Below are positions 1 to 5,201 of a DNA stretch of 8,751 bases, piece by piece. The position numbers were made by a program, and so were the translations under genes. Every line of letters starts with the position of its first letter. The stretch's first letter is position 1. The notes below the pieces were generated by a model. It made no database searches. It saw only the letters and a list, made by a program, of their open reading frames with translations, and had not been told where the DNA came from. The stretch is taken from NCBI GenBank assembly GCA_030148365.1, contig JASBTO010000071.1:1-8751 (forward strand), written 5' to 3'. The DNA comes from Kangiellaceae bacterium. GTDB taxonomy: Bacteria; Pseudomonadota; Gammaproteobacteria; Enterobacterales; Kangiellaceae.

Positions 1-314
1 ACCAGCCCGGCGGATTGGCGCAGGCCTTCTTCGTCTTCGCGTTCGGCAAGATCCGGTGTCCGTATGTCGTACCAGGCGCGCATTGCGATACCGTTATTGA
101 TGGTCACCGGCTGTACCGGCGCGTGGGGAAACACGAAACGGACGGCGAGGGCCGGGTCCAGGTTCAGCTCCGGGACGATGGGTTCGAAATCGTGGCCATC
201 GGCGCCAAGGCCGTGCAACCAGATAACGCTGGCGGAGGCTTCGCCGGGGGGATTCAGCTCGATGCCGGGCAACGGGGAATCAGATGTATCTTGGGGAGCG
301 GGCTGGTGATTCAA
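1..314 (-). CDS. Carboxylesterase/phospholipase family alpha/beta hydrolase (N-terminal 104 codons; 3' part outside window)
   Basis: Reading leftwards from a TTG at 314-312, the frame is open to the window edge. The visible protein has an N-terminal beta strand followed by HGLGADG (residues 34-40), the oxyanion-hole signature of this family. Next come FPHAP (62-66) and a conserved N-G-x-x-M-R-x-W-x-D block (residues 74-83). This is the pattern of the small bacterial carboxylesterases of the Pseudomonas EstB / acyl-protein-thioesterase-like group, which hydrolyse short-chain esters in the cytoplasm. The catalytic Ser, Asp and His lie beyond the window. TTG is chosen because GAGG (326-323) sits 8 nt upstream and no ATG or GTG fits this frame; the ATG at 328 runs into a stop after five codons. 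It starts 14 nt after the cyaY stop, so it is probably co-transcribed with cyaY. Family assignment is firm; substrate is unknown. Confidence 0.85.
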   Translation of the reverse strand, partial: MNHQPAPQDTSDSPLPGIELNPPGEASASVIWLHGLGADGHDFEPIVPELNLDPALAVRFVFPHAPVQPVTINNGIAMRAWYDIRTPDLAEREDEEGLRQSAGL

Positions 315-328
315 GACAAAGACCTCAT

Positions 329-652
329 TTATGGTAAATCAAGTGAAACGGATTGTTGGGCCTGCTCGCTGCAGAGCCGGTTCAGCAGCGAGACCAGGGG
401 TTCATTATCGCTGTCGAGTACCCAGCGATGGTCGACATCGTGATCCAGATGGAAGCCGCCGCTGCGGGCGGCGATCCACAACTGCCGGACCGGGGTCTGG
501 CGATTGATAATGATTTTCGACCGGTCGGGGAAGGTCACCGTGAGAATACCGCCGCTGTTGTCAAAATCGAGATCCAGCCCGGTGTCCTCGAGGGCATCTT
601 CGATAGCGATCAGGGTGTCATCAACCTGATCATGAAATTCGGATTCGGTCAT
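329..652 (-). CDS. cyaY: Iron-sulphur cluster assembly protein CyaY (bacterial frataxin)
   Basis: The product is 107 residues, matching the usual length of about 106. The N-terminal helix is strongly acidic (E3, E5, D8, D11, D12, E18, D19, E22, D23, D27, D29, D31), the iron-binding ridge of frataxins. The central sheet carries the hallmark run INRQTPVRQLWIAARSGGFH (residues 49-68). CyaY is a cytoplasmic protein that binds iron and modulates the IscS/IscU machine. The start has a clear Shine-Dalgarno (GAGGAAT, 663-657) spaced 4-6 nt from the ATG. It is divergent from lptM, as in E. coli, and the esterase follows it. Identification is by family pattern and by context. Confidence 0.96.
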   Translation of the reverse strand: MTESEFHDQVDDTLIAIEDALEDTGLDLDFDNSGGILTVTFPDRSKIIINRQTPVRQLWIAARSGGFHLDHDVDHRWVLDSDNEPLVSLLNRLCSEQAQQSVSLDLP

Positions 653-691
653 CGGGATTCCTCATACACGGTTGGGGTTCGGGTGGCGGCC

Positions 692-716
692 TGGCAAATG
701 CGGCACCATTTTGCCA
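692..716. repeat. Inverted repeat TGGCAAA-N11-TTTGCCA upstream of cyaY
   Basis: Seven-base perfect arms at 692-698 and 710-716 lie 40-64 bp upstream of the cyaY start. A second short perfect palindrome, TTGC-C-GCAA, follows at 721-729. On the minus strand the right arm is part of TGGCAAAAT, which resembles an extended -10 (TGn plus CAAAAT). The repeat could therefore be an operator over the cyaY promoter. No regulator motif that I know matches; this is a sequence observation only. Confidence 0.3.
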
Positions 717-843
717 GAAGTTGCCGCAAAAGAAAGCGTGGTCGACAAATGCAGGGCGGGTGGGGCCGGTTACCGGAGGCAATCCCGGTATCCCGGCGGC
801 GCGTCCCGGGAGTTCCTGTTCGCCATTGTCGGTGACTTGCGTT

Positions 844-849
844 TATAAT
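844..849 (+). promoter_or_regulatory. -10 box TATAAT of the lptM-dapF-yigA-xerC-yigB operon
   Basis: A perfect TATAAT stands 31 bp before the lptM ATG in otherwise GC-rich DNA. This would put transcription start near 856 and leave a leader of roughly 25 nt. No good -35 hexamer lies at 16-18 bp; the nearest candidate, TTGTCG at 826-831, is only 12 bp away. The position at the head of a compact operon supports the call, but the missing -35 keeps it moderate. Confidence 0.45.
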
Positions 850-879
850 CGGGAGCATTACCCTTTTCCCGTAACCACC

Positions 880-1074
880 ATGATGAGTCAGAAAAAACTG
901 ATGACGATGGCCGCACCGCTTCTGGCTTTGAGCTTGCTGCTCGCCGGCTGCGGACAGAAAGGCCCTCTGTATCATCCGGACAACCGGTCCGGAAATGAAT
1001 CGTTCGAGGAAAAATCGTTCGAGGACGAATCCCTGGAGGAAGACCTGGAGAACGACTCCGAAGCGTCAGAATAA
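880..1074 (+). CDS. lptM: LptM-type outer-membrane lipoprotein (YifL/LppL family)
   Basis: A 64-residue lipoprotein. Two lysines (5-6) and a hydrophobic stretch (11-22) form a signal peptide ending in the lipobox LLAGC, with the lipidated Cys at 24. The mature protein begins CGQKGPLYHP, the diagnostic start of the family. In E. coli LptM binds the LPS translocon LptD/LptE in the outer membrane and helps LptD mature. After this block the protein is a low-complexity acidic tail, built partly from a 15-bp tandem repeat. The frame is open further upstream, but the signal peptide requires a start at 880 or the adjacent ATG at 883. No convincing Shine-Dalgarno precedes either ATG. dapF follows after 15 nt. 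Confidence 0.9.
   Translation: MMSQKKLMTMAAPLLALSLLLAGCGQKGPLYHPDNRSGNESFEEKSFEDESLEEDLENDSEASE
998..1042 (+). repeat. 15-bp tandem repeat, three units, inside lptM
   Basis: Units start at 998, 1013 and 1028. The first two share AATCGTTCGAGGA exactly; the third keeps AATC and GGAGGA. Because the unit is 15 bp, the repeat stays in frame and encodes S-F-E-E-K, S-F-E-D-E, S-L-E-E-D, extending the acidic tail of the lipoprotein. Confidence 0.85.
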
Positions 1075-1089
1075 CCCGGACCATATCCC

Positions 1090-1920
1090 ATGCTGATTCA
1101 GTTTACGAAAATGCAGGGGCTGGGTAATGACTTTCTGGTCGTCGACACGATTTCCCAACCCGTCTTTTTTAATCAGGCCCAGATCCGGCGCCTGGCCGAC
1201 CGGAATTTCGGGATCGGTTTTGATCAGATGTTACTGATCGAACCACCCCATCATCCGGAATCCGATTTCCATTTCCGCATCTTCAATGCCGATGGTTCCG
1301 AGGCCGGCCACTGCGGCAACGGCGCCCGCTGCGTTGCCAAGTACGTGCGCCGCAAGGGCTTGACCTGGAAATACAAAACCCGCCTGTCGACCAGCACGGC
1401 AACGCTGGAAGGCCGCCTGGAGCGGAACGGTGACGTGACCGTTGATATGGGCAAGCCGCGCCTGGAGCCCTCGGAAGTGCCGCTCAAATTTGCCGAGCGC
1501 TCCGTCAGTTATCACCTGGAAGCCGGAGGCATTCGCTATCATGTGGGTGCGGTTTCAATGGGCAATCCCCACTGCGTGTTGCAGATCGAGGATGTCGCGC
1601 AAGCGCCGGTCGACAAACTCGGGCCCTTGCTGTCCGAACACAATTACTTTCCCCAGCAAGCCAATGTCGGCTTTATGCAGATCGAGGATAAGGGTACCAT
1701 CAGGCTGCGTGTCTATGAGCGGGGCGTCGGTGAGACCCTCGCATGCGGCAGCGGCGCCTGTGCCGCGGTGGTACATGGGCGCTTGCTCGGAAGTCTTGAT
1801 GAGTCCGTGAAAGTCATATTGCCGGGGGGCGCTCTGAAAGTGACCTGGCGAGGAGAAAATCACGGGGTTGCGATGACCGGCCCTGCAGAATTTGTTTTCG
1901 AAGGACAGTTTGAAATATGA
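1090..1920 (+). CDS. dapF: Diaminopimelate epimerase
   Basis: The 276-residue product has the usual family length. It converts LL- to meso-diaminopimelate in the cytoplasm, feeding lysine and peptidoglycan synthesis. The N-terminus FTKMQGLGNDF is canonical. Both catalytic cysteines are present in their motifs: C75 in AGHCGNGARC and C219 in TLACGSGAC, the thiol pair that acts without cofactor. The MGNPHCV motif (157-163) and the two-fold pseudo-symmetric halves are intact. It begins 15 nt after lptM with only a weak GGA upstream, suggesting expression as part of the operon. Its stop overlaps the next start (ATGA, 1917-1920), which implies translational coupling. lysA, often next to dapF in pseudomonads, is not here. 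Confidence 0.98.
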   Translation: MLIQFTKMQGLGNDFLVVDTISQPVFFNQAQIRRLADRNFGIGFDQMLLIEPPHHPESDFHFRIFNADGSEAGHCGNGARCVAKYVRRKGLTWKYKTRLSTSTATLEGRLERNGDVTVDMGKPRLEPSEVPLKFAERSVSYHLEAGGIRYHVGAVSMGNPHCVLQIEDVAQAPVDKLGPLLSEHNYFPQQANVGFMQIEDKGTIRLRVYERGVGETLACGSGACAAVVHGRLLGSLDESVKVILPGGALKVTWRGENHGVAMTGPAEFVFEGQFEI

Positions 1921-2600
1921 GCCCAGAAGAAATTGCCGCGGAAAAAACATTGACCGATCGGGATGAAAGCCAGGTCGCAAGGTATCTCGCCTCCAGTCCG
2001 GAGTTTTTCGAACGCCACCCGGAAATCCTGGCCGAGTTGAACCTGCCTCATCAGACCTTTGGCTCGGTGTCGCTGATTGAGCGACAACTGCTCACGCTTC
2101 GGGAAAAGAACACCGATCTGCAACGGCAACTGTCGGAAATGATTCAGGCAGCACACGCCAACGAAGAGTTGCTGAGTCAATGCGCCAAACTCTGGCTGGA
2201 GTTGTTTGACGCTCGCGAGTTGCAGGAAATAACCGCCATTCTGTTCCGGCACCTGAGGGAGGACTTCGGTATCGACGAAAGCCAACTCTGGCTGTGTGCG
2301 GCGGGACCTGTCGAGATCGACGGGGTGGAGGTGACCCAGGTGGGGGAAATCTATCATTTCAGCGGCTCCGTCTTCTCTTACCAAGAGCCGGTTTGCGGGC
2401 GTATATCCGAGCAGTTGGGGTTCTTTTTCAAAAACTACGAAGAGCTGGAATCGGTCGCGCTGGTGCCGCTCGGCGATCGCGCCGAACTCGGACTGCTCGT
2501 ACTGGGCAGCAAGGACCCCCAGCGCTTCAGCGCAGATATGGGCACCACCTTTCTGCGTATAATCGGCAGTCTGCTGGAAAAACAGATCGGTCGCCTGTAG
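1917..2600 (+). CDS. yigA: DUF484 family protein (YigA-like)
   Basis: A 227-residue cytoplasmic protein with the DUF484 layout. The N-terminal helical part contains YLASSPEFFERHPEIL (23-38) and LPHQTFGSVSLIERQL (43-58). A heptad-like coiled-coil segment follows (about 52-88), then a GAF-like alpha/beta domain (about 95-225) with no obvious ligand signature. The molecular function of this family is not established. Its position between dapF and xerC is strongly conserved in gammaproteobacteria. The ATG overlaps the dapF stop codon as ATGA, so it is almost certainly translated by coupling. Family call is confident; role is unknown. Confidence 0.93.
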   Translation: MSPEEIAAEKTLTDRDESQVARYLASSPEFFERHPEILAELNLPHQTFGSVSLIERQLLTLREKNTDLQRQLSEMIQAAHANEELLSQCAKLWLELFDARELQEITAILFRHLREDFGIDESQLWLCAAGPVEIDGVEVTQVGEIYHFSGSVFSYQEPVCGRISEQLGFFFKNYEELESVALVPLGDRAELGLLVLGSKDPQRFSADMGTTFLRIIGSLLEKQIGRL

Positions 2601-2628
2601 GCGGTCCGGTCGGCAGCGCCCGATTCCG

Positions 2629-3558
2629 ATGAATAGCCTCCCGGAAAGTCCTGAGCTGGCCGACCGGATCGAAGCTTATACCCGACACCTGACCGTGGTC
2701 AGGCACTACTCTCCCCAAACCGTCAGCAATTACCACCGTCAGTTGGCGGTCGTGGCCGGCAGTCTTGCCGCGCAGGGGGTGACCGGTTGGGATCAGGTCA
2801 ATAATTATCAGGTCCGGGGGTTGGTGGCGGAATATCACCGCAAAGGCCTGTCGGCCCGTTCGATCGCCGTGCGTATGGCGGCGCTGCGAGGCTTATATGA
2901 GTATTTGCTGCGGGAAGGTCTGGTTACCGACAATCCGGCCAGCGGGGTACGGGCGCCGAAGGGCGGCAAGCGGCTGCCGCGAACCTTCGATGTCGACAGC
3001 ATTTCCGCCCTGCTTGACGCCATGCCGGACCGGCAACCGATCGAAATCCGCGATCGGGCTATTCTGGAACTCTTCTATTCAAGCGGCATTCGCCTGGCGG
3101 AGTTGGTCGGCATCCGGATGACGGATCTGGACCTGTCGGATCAATTGCTGCGGGTTCTCGGCAAGGGCAACAAGGTGCGGGAAGTGCCGGTAGGCAGCAA
3201 GGCCCGAGACGCCATCCGGGCCTGGTTGGCCGTTCGCAAAGGCCTGCCGGTGGCGGACGAGCAAGCGCTTTTCGTCAGCCTCAAGGGTACCGGTCTGACG
3301 CCGCGCGCCATCCAGCAGCGACTCGCGCACTGGGGCCGCAAGCTGGGTATCGGCAGCCGCGTCCATCCTCACAAGTTGCGGCATTCCTGCGCGACCCACC
3401 TGCTGGAGTCTTCCACCGATCTGCGTGCGGTTCAGGAACTCCTCGGACACGCCAATATCACTACCACCCAGATATATACCCACCTCGATTTTCAGCATCT
3501 GGCGAAAACCTACGACGGGGCACACCCCCGGGCGAAAAAGAAAAAAGGCGGCGATTGA
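2629..3558 (+). CDS. xerC: Site-specific tyrosine recombinase XerC
   Basis: A 309-residue recombinase with an N-terminal SAM-like core-binding domain (about 12-100) and a C-terminal catalytic domain. All active-site residues are visible: R155 (SSGIRLAEL), K179 (GKGNKVREV), H248 and R251 (HPHKLRH), H274 (LLGHANI) and the nucleophile Y283 (QIYTHL). XerC acts with XerD at dif to resolve chromosome dimers at division. The dapF-DUF484-xerC context distinguishes it from XerD and from integrases. The tail is lysine-rich (RAKKKKGGD). No good Shine-Dalgarno precedes the ATG, 28 nt after the DUF484 stop. The stop TGA overlaps the yigB start as TGATG. Confidence 0.97.
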   Translation: MNSLPESPELADRIEAYTRHLTVVRHYSPQTVSNYHRQLAVVAGSLAAQGVTGWDQVNNYQVRGLVAEYHRKGLSARSIAVRMAALRGLYEYLLREGLVTDNPASGVRAPKGGKRLPRTFDVDSISALLDAMPDRQPIEIRDRAILELFYSSGIRLAELVGIRMTDLDLSDQLLRVLGKGNKVREVPVGSKARDAIRAWLAVRKGLPVADEQALFVSLKGTGLTPRAIQQRLAHWGRKLGIGSRVHPHKLRHSCATHLLESSTDLRAVQELLGHANITTTQIYTHLDFQHLAKTYDGAHPRAKKKKGGD

Positions 3559-4247
3559 TGGCGCGCTTTTCCGGGGTCAGCATTCTCAGCTTCGATTTGG
3601 ACGATACCCTGTGGGACAACAGCGGTATTATCGAAAAGGCCGAAGCAGAAAGTTTCGATTATCTGGCTGACGCCCACCCGCCGCTCGGCGAACGCTTCTC
3701 GCCAGATGACTTTCACCAGTTCTCGAGCACGCTCAAGCACAGTGGTGATCCGGCTTATGAGAATATGACCGTACTGCGCAAGGCGGTGCTGCGTCAGATG
3801 TTGGCGGAAACCCATGGCGATCCGGCGTTGGTCAGTCCGGCGTTTGCCGTTTTCTATCACTGGCGCAATCAGGTCAGGGTGCCGGAAGCCTCGCGGGATT
3901 TGCTCGCCCGGCTGGCGGCAAGCCACCGGTTGGTCGCGGTGACCAATGGTAATTCGAACCTGCACCTGCTTGGTGTGGCCCGCTTTTTTGACAAGCACTA
4001 TCTGGGTGGACATCAGGGCCGGGCCAAACCGTCCCCGGAGCTGTTGCACCAGGTAGGGCGGGATTTCGCCGTCGCTCCGCAGCAGATCCTGCATATCGGC
4101 GACAGCCTGGAAGCGGATGTGGCGGCGGCCCACAACGCCGGGTGCCTGAGTTGCTGGTTCAATCCGCGACAGGAGCCGCTGCCGGCTGATGCCGTGACGC
4201 CGGATCTGACCCTGGCTACATTGGAGAAACTACCGGAATACTTGTAG
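3558..4247 (+). CDS. yigB: HAD-superfamily phosphatase, YigB-like
   Basis: A 229-residue haloacid-dehalogenase-type hydrolase. Motif I is FDLDDTL (nucleophile D13, acid D15), motif II VTNGN (T129), motif III K157 in GRAKPSPELL, and motif IV IGDSLEAD (D182, D187). A helical cap lies between motifs I and II. E. coli YigB, at the same locus after xerC, dephosphorylates the riboflavin intermediate 5-amino-6-(5-phosphoribitylamino)uracil and other sugar phosphates; the same role here is inferred from fold and location. The ATG at 3558 is preferred: it forms TGATG with the xerC stop and has AAGG (3545-3548) upstream. A TTG one codon earlier (3555) is possible but less likely. In E. coli uvrD follows; here a FetB-like gene follows. 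Confidence 0.9.
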   Translation: MARFSGVSILSFDLDDTLWDNSGIIEKAEAESFDYLADAHPPLGERFSPDDFHQFSSTLKHSGDPAYENMTVLRKAVLRQMLAETHGDPALVSPAFAVFYHWRNQVRVPEASRDLLARLAASHRLVAVTNGNSNLHLLGVARFFDKHYLGGHQGRAKPSPELLHQVGRDFAVAPQQILHIGDSLEADVAAAHNAGCLSCWFNPRQEPLPADAVTPDLTLATLEKLPEYL

Positions 4248-4286
4248 CCGGTTGCCGTGGCTGCAGGGCGTTGACCGGAGCCTGAC

Positions 4287-4308
4287 AAGGAGTTTTATGG
4301 TTTCATGA
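4287..4308 (+). promoter_or_regulatory. Strong Shine-Dalgarno with three-codon mini-ORF (MVS-stop) before the fetB-like start
   Basis: AAGGAG at 4287-4292 is the best ribosome-binding site in this part of the window. The first ATG after it (4297, spacing 4 nt) reads Met-Val-Ser-stop, and its TGA (4306-4308) overlaps the ATG of the fetB-like gene (4305-4307) as ATGA. The spacing from the Shine-Dalgarno to the real start is 12 nt, longer than optimal. The arrangement suggests either loose Shine-Dalgarno use or termination-reinitiation coupling. Confidence 0.5.
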
Positions 4309-5012
4309 ATTTGCCGGTGATTGGCTATTTCGAACTGGTCCTCGCCATGGCGCCGGTACTGCTGGTGGCGTTGCTGTTCTACCGCTGGTCTCTGCCGGTC
4401 CGGGAAGTCTTTATCGCGTCCGCCCGGATGCTGGTGCAGCTCCTTCTTATCGGTTATTTGCTGCTCTATATTTTTGCCGGCGAGCATTGGCTGCCCGGGT
4501 TAATGATCATGGCCGTTATGCTGTTGATTTCCGCGTGGATTGCCTTGCGACCGCTGCAACGAAAAAATGGCCGCCACTTTCTGCAGTTGACCCTGGGGTT
4601 GCTCGTCGGCAGCGGTTCGATCCTGGTATTGCTGCTACTTCCGGTGCTGCACCTTGAGCCCTGGTATCAGCCCCGTTATGTGATACCTCTCGCGGGTATG
4701 CTGCTCGCCAATACCATGAATGCCCTGAGCCTGGCCGGTGAGCGCTTTGATACCGAACTGGCGCACAAGTCGACACCTGAAAAAGCCAGAAGCAGCGCCC
4801 TGAATACCGCCATGATCCCGCAGATCAACAGCCTGCTGGCCGTCGGCCTGGTGGCGCTACCCGGCATGATGACCGGGCAAATTCTGTCGGGCATTTCGCC
4901 GTTGATCGCGGTGCGCTACCAAATTGTGATCATGGCCGCCATTTTCTGTTCATCGGCATTTTCCGTGGCGGTCTATCTCATGCTGCGGCACCGGCAGAGT
5001 CGTCGTTCATGA
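4305..5012 (+). CDS. fetB: FetB/UPF0014-type ABC transporter permease (YbbM-like), without adjacent ATPase
   Basis: A 235-residue, very hydrophobic protein with about seven membrane segments (roughly 6-26, 36-57, 62-82, 93-115, 124-145, 173-197, 205-227). It carries the family blocks IPLAGMLLANTMNALSLAGE (127-146), IPQIN (171-175) and GLVALPGMMTGQILSGISPL (181-200). E. coli FetB (YbbM) pairs with the ATPase FetA (YbbL) and is linked to iron export and peroxide resistance. No fetA-like gene with Walker motifs is adjacent, so the partner is encoded elsewhere or the protein works differently. Conserved small and proline residues are intact, so it does not look degraded. It follows yigB by 57 nt and may be read through from that operon. 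Family is firm; substrate is inferred. Confidence 0.88.
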   Translation: MNLPVIGYFELVLAMAPVLLVALLFYRWSLPVREVFIASARMLVQLLLIGYLLLYIFAGEHWLPGLMIMAVMLLISAWIALRPLQRKNGRHFLQLTLGLLVGSGSILVLLLLPVLHLEPWYQPRYVIPLAGMLLANTMNALSLAGERFDTELAHKSTPEKARSSALNTAMIPQINSLLAVGLVALPGMMTGQILSGISPLIAVRYQIVIMAAIFCSSAFSVAVYLMLRHRQSRRS

Positions 5013-5051
5013 GCTTTTTACGGTCGCAAATCCCGGAGCCCGCGCCGCCGC

Positions 5052-5078
5052 TTCAAACCCGAAGCCCGGTGTTATACT
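5052..5078 (+). promoter_or_regulatory. Extended -10 promoter for the TIR gene
   Basis: TGTTATACT (5070-5078) is an extended -10: TG, one base, then TATACT, a five-of-six match to TATAAT. A poor -35, TTCAAA at 5052-5057, lies 15 bp upstream; extended -10 promoters tolerate that. It is 40-60 bp after the fetB-like stop. Transcription would start near 5085, giving a leader of about 117 nt before the TIR start. Confidence 0.6.
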
Positions 5079-5084
5079 CCGAGC

Positions 5085-5201
5085 TATCAGGTACGCAAAG
5101 GCTGCAGGTTTGCCTCCATCCGGTAATCGGCCGTCGCCGGTTTTCGCTCGCCGTGAGCGGGGATGCCGGGTGTACATTCGGTCAGGCAGGGAGCAGTTAG
5201 G
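5085..5201 (+). other. Long, potentially structured 5' leader of the TIR mRNA
   Basis: The leader can form three consecutive hairpins. The first is GCAAA/TTTGC (5095-5099 with 5109-5113). The second is a seven-pair stem with a CGTC loop (5125-5131 with 5136-5142, one G-U pair), followed by two more T residues. The third is CGCTC/GAGCG (5145-5149 with 5155-5159). The second resembles a weak terminator, so attenuation is conceivable. AGGGAG (5188-5193) is the ribosome-binding site, 8 nt before the TTG start. No known riboswitch class is recognised. Confidence 0.35.

Noticed and set aside
15..443. Forward open frame of 142 codons at the left edge.
   Set aside because: It overlaps the esterase and the end of cyaY on the other strand, both with clear family signatures.
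701..716. Sigma-54-like CGGCACCATTTTGCCA in the cyaY/lptM region.
   Set aside because: The spacing between GG and GC is 9 nt rather than 10, and the first base and R position do not fit.
3534..3560. Programmed -1 frameshift joining XerC to YigB at the A-rich end of xerC (codons AAA AAG AAA AAA).
   Set aside because: The -1 frame does lead into yigB, but the in-register heptamers start with G rather than A, so the classic A-AAA-AAG site is missing. A TGATG junction with an upstream AAGG explains the arrangement.
3510..4133. A 207-codon open frame on the minus strand.
   Set aside because: It is antisense to yigB, whose catalytic motifs are all intact in the forward frame.
5091..5140. Cyclic-di-GMP-I riboswitch: the leader contains ACGCAAAG (5093-5100), a core string of that class.
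   Set aside because: The paired upstream motif, the GAAA-capped hairpin and the second-stem sequences are absent. The promoter at 5073-5078 leaves no room upstream, and here GCAAA pairs with a nearby TTTGC instead.
5163..5201. ATG at 5163 as the TIR start, adding 13 residues.
   Set aside because: The extension has no TIR-like content and a poor ribosome site; the TTG at 5202 has AGGGAG at ideal spacing and puts the first TIR strand at the N-terminus.
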